Shown here: piece by piece, positions 10,641-22,501 of the stretch
Layout: every line of letters starts with the position of its first letter
Position numbering within the stretch: the first letter of the stretch is position 1
NCBI GenBank assembly: GCA_039566865.1
Contig: CM076957.1
Location: forward strand, 13,649,896 to 13,713,895
Direction: 5' to 3'
Length of the DNA stretch: 64,000 nucleotides
Origin: Aurelia coerulea
Lineage: Eukaryota; Cnidaria; Scyphozoa; Semaeostomeae; Ulmaridae
The notes under the pieces: generated by a model
Databases searched by the model: none
Seen by the model: only the letters and a program-made list of their open reading frames with translations
Told to the model about the DNA's origin: nothing
Translations under genes and position numbers: made by a program

Positions 10641-11240
10641 AGGAAGAGCTGCTGCAGTTGGAAGAATGGTTCTAGAAGAATGAAATGACCTGATCGGGAG
10701 GTTGGTTTCTGTCTGTATTTTAAATTTTCGTTACACAACTTTTATTTAATGTGAATTACTCAGGGTCAACAGAAACGCAAGGCCATGCCTAACTAATCTT
10801 TAGGCACTTTAAATTGAAGGTTATTTTGCTTTTATTCTAACCTGTTCTGTTATTATAATATCAAGATAAAATAAGTAATAATATGGATCGTGCTTTGGTA
10901 GCTAGAGATATGCCTGTATGCATATGGCCAAAACGGGAGAGTTCCTTATGGGAGACATTTTATCTGTGACATGATGTCATTGGACTCACTTTTGGGAGCC
11001 AAATATGTAAGGAGTACTTCGTGGCAGTTCCTCATTTTTAATTTTGAAATCAGCATATCAAAACCTAATTTCAAAAATCAACATGACAAACTGCCAGGGA
11101 CTCCAAACTTCTCACAAATGACATTTGCATGTTGTGTCTCCAAATTAGAAGACAAGATAGGAGTTTGATGTCCTGTTCTGGCTATCTCCAGCTGTAAGAG
11201 TGAGAAACAACAGAAACTATTCGATTTGTCCACATAAGCT
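10641..11240. other. No gene seen
   Basis: Non-coding; lies downstream of the stop codon of the minus-strand gene that ends at 11241. Confidence 0.4.
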
Positions 11241-11592
11241 CTATGGGCCTGCAATTAAACCCCAGCTGAAGATTTCCCTCTGAAGCTTCATTTGCTTATC
11301 AGCAATGCTGCTTTGTCCCTCTTCATTTTCATTATCCCCACCAATAACTGTTTCATCATCATCATGCTCTTCATCTATTTTCTCTTCAGATACGCTTGCA
11401 GTTTCTTCAGGATTGAGGATAGCATCCGACGCCTTGGTAGCAAGTGACTTTCTTGCATCAACAATCTCTTCTTTGCACACAAAACAAGTATTAATACCTG
11501 ATGGAAAGCATTCATCATGAAATGAGTGGGCGCACCCGCTAAGAATCTTGAAGGTGGTTGAATCACGCTCACAACCAGGTAGGTCACATCTC
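11241..11592 (-). CDS. Unnamed large protein, exon 3: RING-like finger and acidic tail
   Basis: Begins after a CTTTGCAG acceptor at 11593. The first residues form a RING-like zinc finger: C-x4-C (CDLPGC), then GCAHSFHDEC, then CFVCKEE, that is Cx4C..CxHx2Hx2C..Cx2C. The remainder is an acidic low-complexity tail (EEKIDEEHDDDE) ending in LIAGP and a stop. The exon phase matches the GTTTGT donor at 12360. RING-like fingers bind zinc and often mediate ubiquitin transfer, but ligase activity cannot be claimed from this fragment. Function unknown. Confidence 0.6.
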
Positions 11593-12360
11593 CTGCAAAG
11601 GAATCCAAAGTGTTAATTATATAATTATTTTCCAGTTGTTCCTACAGCTATCAGCATATTGGGTTGTGAGGGATTTTAAAAAGCTTTGACTGAAAATGTT
11701 ATTTTCACAGGACCATTGATGATAGGATTTAACTTGGGCTCAGTCAGGAATGAGATGAAAAATAGGTGACAACCTGCATTATTTTTCATATGATGAGTAA
11801 ATGAAAAATGACAGCAGGTAAACTCATTTCTTTTGAGACATCAAACCAAACTCAGACTGACAGTGAAGAGGTCCATTAAGGCATCTCCCTAATAGAAAAT
11901 TACTTATTTTATGTATCCAAATTCCTATGCACTGCACCCCCTGAACTGCCGCATGCCCTCCCCAGAATGACATGTTATATACTGTACATTAGTCAAACTG
12001 ATCACAGGTACATAGATTCATCCCAAAGTACACAAACAGAAAAAGGCAAAACGCAAAGAACCTCTGTTCGGTAGTGTAACTTAGTTAGATTTCTGTTGTT
12101 GTTTTTCGGTTTTATATTGAGATCAAAGATAAATTTTCAATTTTTGGGTGGCGCAAATGGTAGGTCTACCTTTTGAAAAGATGAAAGCATTATGTTTCTT
12201 GTATTTGTTGGAACAGAGGCTCTTTATAAAGTGGTAATAATTTCTTTGGGGTTTGAAAAAACCCGAAGATCAAAATTTACATGTAAGGAATTCAAGTCAT
12301 AAGATTGGAGCTCCTTGTAACTTGAATCCTTTTGTAAATAGTGTTCTTTATTATACAAAC
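11593..12360 (-). other. Intron 2 of the RING-tailed gene
   Basis: Bounded on the minus strand by a GTTTGT donor (weak) and a CTTTGCAG acceptor. Joining at these sites keeps the frame (phase 2). No gene or repeat recognised inside. Confidence 0.5.
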
Positions 12361-14585
12361 TTTTGAGGGTTTAGTTCCCTTCCCTGGAATTGAAACCCAA
12401 GTGGAAGAATCTTTGATGGCATAAAGTTTTCTTCACCGTAAATGCTGGGCAACTTCCAATACGACATATTTTTTTGCTTTCGTGGTGGCCTTGCTACTTG
12501 TTTCGCTTGGTGTGGGTTTTCTTTGATGTCTTGAAGAACCTTCAGTAGAAAACTCGCTGCTCTGAGTTTGATTGTGTCTAGTCTATCTCTGCTAAACGTG
12601 TATTCCTTTGGCACTGCATACACAGATGTGAAGCTTGCTGATGCAAATTTATTGCCATCTAAAGCCTTGGCCTTTTTTCTCAATAGTTCAGCAGTGTCAG
12701 CATCAGATGTTTGTGCTCTTAAGAGGGAGTGGAAATTTTCGACGGGATATTCGTCAAAAAACTAAGATGCTCCATGAGACAATGGTAGAGAGGATGATCT
12801 GTGCTCTTCCAAAACAGAAAGTTGCTCAACCAAACGAGTGGTGCCTTATCATAATGATGACGTTTGAAGCAGAAAAACATTACCCAACATCTTAGAAAGA
12901 GAGGAAACAAATAAATTGGTCTTTCCAGTCTTAAAGATAACAGCATAGACAGACAGGACAAGAGGGAGATAATTATCCAGAAGATTCAGGAGAGTCAAAT
13001 ACTGAATGTCTTTGCAGTTTGAGAATGCAGTGATCCCATGACTTCTGATCAATGCCCAACCACCATACAAAAGCTCTCCTATCAGAGAAACCCTCCAAGG
13101 TTTGGGCTTATTGGCAAGGCATTTTCTTCCACCAAATATTGATGAATATGCCCTCTTGAAAAAATGTATATTCAGCAAACACACACACTCCCTAGCATTG
13201 AGCTGAATATGTAAAGGACCAAGGCAAGGAACAATGTTTTTCAAGCAATTTGGGGCATGTTCTGGAAGGTTGAATTCAATTTGCCTCATAAAGAATTGTG
13301 CAGGCCAGTCACCTGGTTGAGGACAAACGAACTCATTCAAATATTCATCAAGGCCCAAACTGACAGCATGATTAGCAGCTTCAAAGAAGTTGTCAAAATT
13401 CTTCAAAGGAAGCTCAAGCTCATCCACTAATCGGCAGTTGGCCATCTTCCTTAGCTCTCTGATATTGCTTTGTGCTTGATAGTCATGAATGTCAACTCTA
13501 TTTCTTTCCATGGCAGGATCAAAGAATTGAAGACGGATCCAATGTGGCATTACTGATGCAAATGTTTGAGACAAACTTGGGATACTGGCAAGTGCAAAAT
13601 CAACCAAGAGATCTGTGCTAACTCCTTGTGGATTGATTGGGCATTGGGATGGCACAGCTGGGACACCTGGAAATCTTTTCAACAATATTGTGGTCATGCT
13701 TCGCGCCGTTGATGTCTCTTGGTCCTTGGGTCGTCGAATGGTATGAACATTTGTAAAATCATCTATCATGAAGACAAGTAGTTCTTTGGCTTGGGTTGCC
13801 TCTGCAATGAAATCTGCTACAACTGTTTCATGGATCTCTGCTGTTCTGTACAGATGACGTCGCTGTGTTGTCTTTGACATCGCTATTCCACTCTTGTTCA
13901 AGATACTCAGCCTGTTTCACTCAATCCTTTACCAACAACTTGCCCAGACAGAACTCGCAGGAACCAGCTGGCCTTTTGGGATTGCCCGAACATGAGCATA
14001 TAAATGATAGCAACAGCCTTTTTCTCATTCAATAATGTTCTGCTGGAGGAGTGTTCTTCTGTTGACATTGCTTTCATTATTGCAGGAAAGAGCAGATTAT
14101 TTGCTCCTGAAGCTTGGCAGATTTTTTTACATCATCTGGATCAAATGGTGGCATTTCACTTTTGTTCCATACTGTCACCAGAGCGAAGTCCGGCAAAGTT
14201 TTACTTCTTCTTGAAGATCAACACTTTTTGAAAGAAGATCTTGTATTTTTGGGAGGAGATCACTGTGTATGTAGATAAAATTTGTACCTAATTCTACAGG
14301 ACCAACACCTTCAAGATACTGAAAGTCCATTGGACCACTTGGCACATAGCTGCATAGTGCTTTTGGAATGAGGCAGAACTTTTCTTCTCCAATCTCCACC
14401 TCTTCAAACCCACAACATTCTTCCATGGGCTCTGTACTTACAGCAGCGGCAAGATCTAGTGACCCCTGAGAAGCTGATGGCATTTTAACATCATGACCAG
14501 ATGATGGACCAGGCTCAGATGCTGGGTAGCTGCCTGACTGAGATGACTGGCTGGACTCTGCAAACTCAGCAATTATATTCTGCAT
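12361..14585 (-). pseudogene. Unnamed large protein, exon 2 (central body), five frame breaks
   Basis: Starts at ATG 14585 just after a GTATTTTAG acceptor. The readable protein runs through a Ser/Pro-rich N-part, then KKAVAIIYMLMFGQSQKASW, FMIDDFTNVHTIRRP, PGDWPAQFFMRQ, NIVPCLGPLHIQLNARE, RHHYDKAPLVWLSN and DEYPVENFHSLLRAQT, ending LNPQK. The frame changes at about 14200, 14125, 13911, 12875 and 12758; each needs one added base and most lie in homopolymers. The layout (an acidic DDF early, then GDW, then a PLH.QLN segment, then EYPVENFHS) resembles uncharacterised, multi-copy invertebrate proteins and faintly the DUF6589 type; a transposon-derived origin is possible. I do not recognise the function. 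Either a decayed gene or a good gene with consensus errors. Confidence 0.5.
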
Positions 14586-14889
14586 CTAAAATACGAACAT
14601 GAAATTTGAATTTACTGACAATTTTCAGATTCACTGAACACACTTTTATCTAATTTGATTTAAATTGAAGTGAACCAACAGAATAGACCTTTTAGCTATT
14701 CTACAAAAGAGCCTGGATCAAGCGTTATTTTTGTGCATTTTATACGCGAAGTTTGATCGCGTGTGCACTATTGTGCACATTCGAAAATTCTACATAATGT
14801 TGCAAAATTTCGTTTGATTTTGGTTCTTGTCAGAAAAGCTAAAGAGTCCATTCAAATTTTTATCAAAGAAATATTATAACTCAACTCAC
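14586..14889 (-). other. Intron 1 of the RING-tailed gene
   Basis: GTGAGT donor at 14889 and a TATTTTAG acceptor at 14586 on the minus strand. The second reading frame of exon 1 ends in phase 0 at the donor, matching the exon-2 start. Confidence 0.6.
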
Positions 14890-15260
14890 CACTGCAAAGG
14901 ATGGTAGACTTCTGTAATTTGTTGGCAGTCTTGCAGGATAATGTCTTTTCTTGAAGCATGTTGCAATGCAGTCAGTACAAAACTTGTCCTTAAGTTTCTT
15001 TTTGTTACTCTGTCTAAATGCCTTGTAAAATATGCTAGATTCGCCAACCTTGCCTTTAAGGTTGACCAAGTAGCTTGAGGTGCTTTCCATTCATCGTGCT
15101 CAGAATTAGCGCAAGAGCTGCTAAATTTCCCCATCTTCACGATCTCAAAACTTTTCCACAAAAATGTTTGGCTCCGTCCATCCACGGATATATTGATTTT
15201 TTGCGCCGTTTGTGCTCTCTCCTCCCCAGGCCCACAGGGAGAAAGTCCCATCACCTTCAT
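14890..15260 (-). pseudogene. Unnamed large protein, exon 1, one frame break
   Basis: The frame opens at ATG 15260 (MKVMGLSPCGPGEE) and reads to SSSCANSEHDEWK. At the AAA run (15084-15086) it must gain one base to continue as STSSYLVNLKGK, then KDKFCTDCIATCFKK and LPTNYRSLPSFAV, ending exactly at the GTGAGT donor. The second frame is preferred because it gives a phase-0 splice. A CxxC pair (CTDC) may bind metal. Product function unknown; see exons 2 and 3. Confidence 0.5.
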
Positions 15261-15949
15261 CGTGCTTGAAAATTTAAGGAATCGTGAAAGATTTTATTAC
15301 TTCCAAAGGTCAAGGGTTGTCGTTGGTTTCAAATAAACTTCGGTGGTAATTTCAAAAGCACAAAATATTATGATAAAAGAATGATGGGTGATGCCTTGAT
15401 TTTAAGTGTTGACTGCGATTTGAACCTTCCTGATGATTTCTGTTGCATATGGTTGCATGTCAATTCATAAACAAAATTATAAATATTCATATCATTTTGT
15501 TGCATTTGAATCGGTCAACGCACATTTTTTGAAATAAAAAAACATGGCATCTCAGCATTAAAGAAAATTGAAGAGTTTCTTAGCCTCGAAATGGCTTCTG
15601 ATTACTTCTAGTAGAGTTTCTTACTTTTCTGGAAATGCTACCATATTTTTTCCAAAACGTTGGGATTACTTACCAAAATCCTCGACTGGGATATTTTATT
15701 TCATTGTCTAGTTATCGAATTGTTCCCAACACAGCTGCACCGGTAAGGAATTGTTGAGGTTCCCCCCACATGACAAGTTGTTTTCGCGCGGTTTTATGAA
15801 GATGTCAATTGCACTTTCGTCACAAGACTGTTTTGATTTTGAAGACAAGAAGAAAGAGTTGGAAGTTGAGGCTAGGCTATGAGGGGAATAATTTTGTGAT
15901 CAATTTATAGGATAATTGTTTGTTTGCATACACTAAACAAGTGGAATGC
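15261..15949. other. Intergenic stretch, possible divergent upstream region
   Basis: No coding frame. It would hold the promoter of the gene starting at 15260 on the minus strand; no clear TATA box is visible at the expected distance. Confidence 0.35.
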
Positions 15950-16155
15950 GGATTGATAAGCATTCATGGTAGCCCTCGGTAAGTTTTGATTTGCATTCTT
16001 TGTAAAACGCGTCAGAACGTCGTTTGAAAGGCCGTTGATTTGGGCAAATGGTCGTAATAAATTTGAAACTCCAGCGAGAAGATCTCATCGTAAAGTGTCA
16101 AATGCAGGGCAAAGCAACAAAAAGTGTTCCGTATCCTCAATATCATTATTACCAA
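15950..16155 (-). pseudogene. LINE C-terminal fragment fused in frame to the OTU-like gene
   Basis: Minus-strand reading FGNNDIEDTEHFLLLCPAFD, then a TGA, then LLAGVSNLLRPFAQINGLSN. The EDTEHFLL.CP.F motif is the conserved C-terminal zinc-binding region of many LINE ORF2 proteins. It is continuous with the open frame of the upstream OTU-like gene, which suggests the LINE end replaced or truncated that gene's natural 3' part. Confidence 0.65.
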
Positions 16156-17195
16156 AAGGCAATAATGGAGCAGCAACTGGAGATTCTTTGCAACTAGTAA
16201 TCTCAAAAGAATCACTTGCTCTTGCGACCTCAACATCAGAATCAAGTTGATTGACAGCAGCCAGAGGTTGTAGAGGAGTATAAACCAGATGTACGTGTTC
16301 TGTGGTTTGGGCCAATGGCAAAGGTCCTTGCGAAAGAGAAGAAGCCCGTGAAGAAACCACGCGAGGACCTGGTGTATCATCTACACTACGTGGCTTCTTA
16401 AACTGCGTGGAGCTATCTATAGTGACCTGTCTACGCTTGGAAGAAGAAGGTTTGGGATTCATTGCAACTTTTTGGACTGATTCGAGATCTACTGGCTGGC
16501 TGGAAGAAAGTAGTGAGGGGCTTACAGAAGCAAGCTGCTGATGTGACTTAGAAAAATCTGGAAGCAATTTCGTTTGCTCACTGGAAATATGATATACTGT
16601 TCCACTTGTCACAGCATTAGCCAAAAAAGTGGCACCAAAGGAACAAAGTGATCCTTGGTGTCTGGTACTCTACCGGTTTTTAAGAAGTCTAATGGAACAG
16701 ATGCACATCTGAGTAAGTGAAGCTTGGACTGGTCTACCAAACATTCTTCTCTGGGGAGGATTGTCGAATTAAACATAATTTCCAGACCACTTCTTTGACC
16801 AATTTCTATTTCCAAAATCATCAACACCTTTTCTCACGGGATAATACGCCTCAATCGGCCTTCCAATGACAGAAGCAATTGCCAATTCACATAAAAAGGT
16901 TGCAGGCTGATAATCTTTGGCAATTCTAGATGCCTCAAAACATACAGCATGTAAACGATCTTTCCCTTCTGAAGCATCCAGGGCAGCATCTGAGATGCTC
17001 ATAGCAAATGCGTTGCTGGTATTATTGAAAGCTCCATCATTATGTTTTAATTCCAAAAGGGGATGCAATGCATAATACTGTGCATTCTTGTACAGCTCAA
17101 TAGCTGTGAGACATCTTAAACTAACTGCAAGTGACTCATCACCCACTAAAGCAATAGAGCAGGCATTGAACAAACAATTGCCACATCCACTTGTT
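16156..17195 (-). pseudogene. OTU/vertnin-like protein, exon 2, two frame breaks
   Basis: Begins after a TTTCTTGTAG acceptor at 17196 with TSGCGNCLFNACSIALVGDE, which matches the catalytic-cysteine block of OTU-fold proteases (usually (D)GNCLF.A.S); the usual preceding Asp is Cys here. ATFLCELAIASVIGRPIEAY follows, as in vertnin-like OTU domains. At about 16793 (CTTCTTT on the plus strand) and 16623-16628 (A6) one base must be gained to continue into LEIMFNSTILPRE, KDHFVPLV and a Ser-rich tail. OTU proteins cleave ubiquitin chains, but activity is doubtful without the Asp. Similar domains occur in animal mobile elements. The 3' end merges with a LINE fragment. Confidence 0.55.
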
Positions 17196-18457
17196 CTACA
17201 AGAAATGATGAACCACATTGAGAACTCTACAAAGGTACTGACAGAAAAATCATGTGGACAGATGCTTATTTCAGTCTTAAACAGGGTTGATGTCATGAGT
17301 AAATACTATTTGTTAAACAATGTTTGGTGTACACTTGGGTGAAAGCAAAGAGATGGTCAAAATTTTTACCCCCTGACTAGCTTTTCATGAAAACAAAAAG
17401 TGCACATGATAAAATTCTTTTTATTCAAGGTCGATGAATGAAATATTTCTAATGTTACATCAAAGTCCAATTCTTTGTTTAGTGTCTGTGAGAGCTCTTT
17501 CAACATATTTTGAAACAAAAGTCTTATCAACTCAAAAAGAAATCTGTACAAATGAAATTTCAAAGTATTTTTTTCATGACTGATTTCAGCAAGTATTATT
17601 ACTTCAAACTCATTCAGCTAATACTTGTTTGTTTGTTAACTTATTTTACATCGATTATCTACATCTAGCTTACTATATACAATTTTATATGTACAGGCAA
17701 AACTAATCCAAATCGATACAATGAAACAGACTGGAAATGTGTGCTGTTTTTACTGAACTACTATGTAAGCTAATGCTTGTGCCTGCATCTGGGGATACCA
17801 ATTACCATACATACATCTATACATCTGGAAATTTGATACACGTTATTATTTATAAGAAACTGCCCATAAGAAACTCAACTCTCAGATCGCCAAAAAAAAT
17901 AAGAAACTCCAGTTTTTATTTTACTTTCATTTGTTTCCTGGCTCATATTACTCATAAGGTTCTTGAGTAATGTTTAAAACCTTGTTTTGAAATGTTCACA
18001 AAGGCATAGGTAGTGAGCATGAAGATTGTTATGGACCATCTATGAAACTCGTAAGGAACTCTGAGTACTGAAAATCTGATAATTTCAAGAAATTTTTAGT
18101 GCTGCCTATTGGCCCAATTTTTAGTTTCTTATAGAAAACATTTGTTAATTCGCAATAATAAAGATCACAAAAAATGATATTTATTCAAAATTCAAATGTA
18201 CTGAATTTCAGTTGGAATAAGGTTGAAAAAGCTACACTAGCTGCTGATAACCCAAGTGCCGTTACATCTAGCATGGACATGGTAGTGCTGTGCTGTGCAT
18301 ATCTAGGCTGAACCTATCTATATATGCCTAGCTATTAGAAAGATGCAGCTGTCAGAACGAGAAACTAGGGGCCTCGGGGGGGGGGAGCTGCTGCTAAATG
18401 AAGAACATTCATTGCTCGTAGGCACGAGAAAGACAAGGTAAATAAGTTTCACAATAC
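17196..18457 (-). other. Intron of the OTU-like gene
   Basis: GTATTG donor at 18457 and TTCTTGTAG acceptor at 17196 on the minus strand; the phases of exon 1 (2 nt over) and exon 2 agree. It contains an AAGAAACT-type MITE at 17836-18142. Confidence 0.55.
17836..18142. mobile_element. AAGAAACT-rich MITE, decayed copy
   Basis: Left end GATACACGTTATTATTTATA followed by three ATAAGAAACT motifs (17853, 17867, 17900). The right part ends around AGTTTCTTATAGAAAAC. This is the same design as the copies at 26624 and inside every array unit (ATACACGT ends, AAGAAACT clusters). The right terminus is eroded, so the end coordinate is approximate. Confidence 0.6.
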
Positions 18458-18687
18458 CTGGCGGGCATCACGTCTTCTGGTGCCCTTGCCATTTCACTTC
18501 TTGGAAGCTGCAGTGCAGCAAAATCATCCTGTAGGATGTGTTTCTTGCCAATTCCCTTGATGAAATTCACCCTCTTTGTGATAAATGAACCGATTTCATC
18601 CAATTTACTAATTATTTCATTCTTAGTGAAGGGTTTACTTCGAATAATTGTCCCAATTTGTAGGAGCAGCAGCTTCGCGTCAGCCAT
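18458..18687 (-). CDS. OTU/vertnin-like protein, exon 1
   Basis: Opens at ATG 18687 (MADAKLLLLQIGTIIRSKPF), is rich in Ile/Leu/Lys, and ends at a GTATTG donor, two bases into an Arg codon. Completing that codon at the 17195 acceptor gives an Arg followed directly by the OTU cysteine block, so the splice is consistent. The N-terminal segment has no recognisable domain. Short T-rich tracts but no clear TATA box lie upstream. Confidence 0.55.
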
Positions 18688-19391
18688 TTTGTGTTATTTG
18701 CAAGCCCACTGACTTGCGTAATTTGAATCTCGCACGAACAGACCCTGTCACAGCCAGTGATGTCATTTTTGACGTCGAGCCCCGGTCAGCCCCGCTTTTT
18801 AATTGGTGGATCGTATCGAGCACCGGTGAAGATGACGTTTCAGCACCGGTGAAGAAGCATATTATTGGCTAGATGGCTTTTTCCACGTAGATAACATACG
18901 GGTCACAAGGGGCTCAGAATAAAATGACGTAAAACAATTCAAAAACAGCAAGGCTTTCCATTGTTATTGGAGAAAACATGGTCCGCTTTTTAGCACAGTT
19001 TGCCTGCCTAGCAAATCGACACCGAGGGGCTGGAAGGGCCAAAAACACATTTTCCGGACGGCTGAAGGTATTATTGCGTTTGATAAATTTTAGTAAACAA
19101 TGAATTGTGATGTAACTCATTTTTTCTCAAAGCAACCATACAATAGATTAAACTTATCAGTGAAAATCTGACCGGGGCTCAAGCCCCCTTCGCCCCGGTC
19201 TGGATCCGCCACTGAAATACTATGCAATGGTTGTGCTGCCTCCACCCAGACTAATAAGTTTGCAAAGTGCACATGGAAGATGGCACGCCTGGCCCATGTC
19301 TACACAATGAATCGAATTGTTCTTTCTTTTATATATTTCGAATTGCGCATGGAAAACCCTTCCACAAATGCCCAGCATAAAAAGCCATAAG
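18688..19391. other. No gene; GC-rich MITE end at about 19213
   Basis: The segment ending GGATCCGCCACTG at 19213 resembles the CAGTGGCGG-type end of hAT-like MITEs. A plausible opposite end (CAGTGATG) lies at about 18754, but no target duplication is visible. No coding content. Confidence 0.4.
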
Positions 19392-19650
19392 TACAATCAA
19401 CAATTGCTGACAAAACTTGTTGAGACAAATGAATTTTGCGTCAAAAAGGTCTTTCCTGCATGTAAACTACTACCTTCCACTTCTGATGACCCCCCTCCCC
19501 CCTTTGCAATGTTGGTTGCTTGAATAACACATAATTGTCTTGCCAACTCCATCTATGACATTTCCATCAGCCTCTAACATCCCAATGGGGGGGATCCTAA
19601 CTCAAAATTTCCTCCAAAAAGCAACGTGTCTCGTGAGTTTTGAAAGGTTT
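19392..19650. repeat. Foldback element, C-tract hairpin family
   Basis: Left end TACAATCA..; outer arm CAAAACTTGTTGAGACA, mirrored by TGTCTCGTGAGTTTTG near 19645. An inner C-tract followed by TTTGCAATGTTGG is mirrored imperfectly by AACATCCCAATGGGGGGG. TTGTTGAG in the outer arm is shared with the array hairpin arm. Right end eroded. Confidence 0.7.
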
Positions 19651-20985
19651 GAAAACTTCAGGTGTACATAACTCCAAAACTCGTTATTGCAACCACCTGA
19701 AATTTTCAGGACAATTTTATCTCCAGGACTGCCACCACGAATTGTAGTTTTATGTTTTTAATGTAAACAACAAGGATTGTACAGAGTCGCAAAATTCAAG
19801 AAACTACTATTGTTTCTTCCACTGTAATTTGTGAGTGTTAACACAAATAGCTGCTGCTTCATTGCACATATGAGGTAAATACTGCACAATGCATAAAATC
19901 TGCAAAGATTAATGCCTTGCAATTCAGGTCTCAGATAATGTCTGGCTTCTGAATGCTTTTTTCAAACTGACTGCTGCATTTCCTATTGTCCCAGTTCGAA
20001 TCACAGTTACTCAAAAGGATCATATGAAGCACTCAACCGTACTAACGGTACTCAGATGGGTACTCAGATGGACTCGCAGAGAAAAATAAATTCATAACAA
20101 ATTCAGAATAATTTTAAGAAGCGAAGTTATGAGCACAAACAGTGCCAGGGACGTCAATCTATCTTAGAACTGAAATATAAACTATTAACAGCATTGAATT
20201 TAATTTAGAATCGATTATTAGATAGATTAATTTTGACTGAATTTAGAATTGTGGGATCAAAATGTTAGCGAAGGTCACTTTTTTATCAATAAACAACTGA
20301 ATAAATTCACACAAATTTGTCTCTTTTGAATGTAAAAATACATGCATTGATTGAGTTGTTCACTTTTATGGGTTAAATCTAGGCATTTTCTGTCTGGATC
20401 AAAGAAAAATGCTTTGTAGATCTCTTCCTTTTCATGTAAAAGATGAAACTCCTAGAAACACTATGCTGCAATGAAATTACTGTTTTCACCCGAACTGCTC
20501 AAATGACCTTCAATCACTTTCATCGGCCTATGGCTTGGTCTAAGGCAGATTTTAGAATGATGTAATCTATGTAAACAGTTGTGAGCTAAATTTAGATTTG
20601 TTCGTTTGGATGGATGCAAATATGTACGCATATAAATGCAATTGTTTATGGCCTAACTTCAAAAGGAGCCTTCTGTTAAAAGTGGACCCCGCCCAATAAT
20701 GATTGAGTCTCCTCCCTGTGAAAATGGCCTGTATTTCCAGTGGGTCGTGCCTGATCACTTTTGAAAGGCTACAATGTAGTTGCTAATGGTATGCCCATAT
20801 CATTTGGATATCATTACCTGATCAAAACACATTTTAGGAGTGGTTCGCCCCCTTTGTACATACACACTGATTCACTGTTTTGAGGAAAAATCAACAATTA
20901 TCAACAATGTTTGAAATGCCTTATTTGTACAAGAAAATCAAATAAAATCACACACAAGCCTTTATTCAACATAAAACTTGCTTCC
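19651..20985. other. No gene seen
   Basis: AT-rich non-coding stretch; I found no reading frame with motifs and no clear repeat ends. Confidence 0.4.
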
Positions 20986-21277
20986 CACCAAATCGCAGCA
21001 AGAAATTTAAAAAAATCACGGACAAAACTCTTTGAGACAGATGAGTTTTGCATCAAAAGGGGTATTTCCTGCATGTAAACTACTACATTCCACTTCTGAT
21101 GAACCCCCCCCCCCCCTTTGCAATGTTGGTTGCTTGAAGAACACATACTTGTTAACTCATCTATGACATTTCCATAAGCCTCCAACATTGCAAAGGGGGA
21201 GGGGAGGGGGAGGGGGGTCCTAACTCAAAAATTTCCTGTAAAAGCAACATGTCTCATGAGATTTGTCTGCGATTGTA
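20986..21277. repeat. Foldback element, C-tract hairpin family
   Basis: Outer arms GACAAAACTC.TTGAGACA and the reverse TGTCTCATGAG..TTTGTC. Inner pair: a C-tract plus TTTGCAATGTTGG, and CCAACATTGCAAAGGGGG. It ends GATTG followed by TA, the same terminus as the relic unit at 2438. It is about 85 percent alike with the 19.4-kb copy by eye. Confidence 0.75.
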
Positions 21278-22091
21278 GGTTCTCAAAAGAATACCAAATT
21301 GGCAAAATCCATGTTGTTTTAAATGCCAGCCAGGCAGGTACCATTGTCTGAAAACTGCAGTTTATTCACTACTGCACACTAGGCCTATGCCTAAACTCCA
21401 ATCCAAGCTTTTCCGTATTAGTAAAAAACAACTTAATTGGTTTCTGAACACACCCTCATCAACTACAAGTGAGGTATGGGTCGGTCTTTTCACAAAGCCT
21501 GGCTGTATGCTCGTAATGCCCAGCCACATTCTACTAAGTTTGTTGTGATGTTCTTCTTCTCTGTTTTATGGGCCTAATCGAAAATGTTTTGTTTGCATTT
21601 GATTTATGAACAAATAAGCATTTTCTGTAACACTCAAAATCCAATTCCTAGAGAATAAACAGTTAATACGCATGAAATGACTAATGAAACCGGTAACAGC
21701 GCTTTACGGTATAGACGCAACAGTTAACTCAACAAGATTAAGATGACATCTTGCAGTAGCAGCGGCCTAATTCCTACGAGTGTATGATGGTCATTTATAT
21801 GTAGCAAACGAAAATAAACTAACCTCGCCTACTCAACGGCCTTACTCTAACAGCAACCTTGACCTTTGATGAACTGTACATGTTTGATGCGTTTTTTGTG
21901 AATCAATAAGTGGTTGTAGTCATCTTTGGTTTTGTAATAAAGCCTGCAGAAAGTCAAGGAGATATCAAGGAATTATGCAGACGAATCATATACCACCATT
22001 TTAACTCAAACATGCACTTGCAATGGAGGTCTGGGGCTAACGTTAAGATTCTGAAGTGACTCTTCAATTTTAATGAGATCTTTTATAGCTG
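21278..22091. other. No gene seen
   Basis: Non-coding; contains one CTAGGCCTATG motif but no repeat boundary that I can define. Confidence 0.35.
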
Positions 22092-22501
22092 TAGGGTAAG
22101 ACGGGGTAAAGTGAACTACGGGGTAACGTGAACTACTCGGAACATTCGCTCTTCTCTCCAAAAGTAAACATGCAATGATAAAACATGATTTATGCCCAAT
22201 GCTTTGTTACATGTGCTCACAGAAAATGAAAACATTTTTGCAAAATAGTTCTTCCTGTTGTTGCAAAAAATCCCTTTACCCGTGGCAGTAAAAACAACCT
22301 CGGGAAATTATGGTTCTTAGGTTTGGGCTTCTACGTTTGGTCTTATTTTTTGACCCAAAGAAGAAATTAATTTCTTTAATTGTTTTGATCGATTTGAAGC
22401 ACATAGCACGTGTTTACTTTTTCCAAAAGGAAAGGGCCAAGAAAAGACTTTTTTGTCAGGCAACATAATATTTCAAAACTTGGTAAAATATATAACTAGA
22501 A

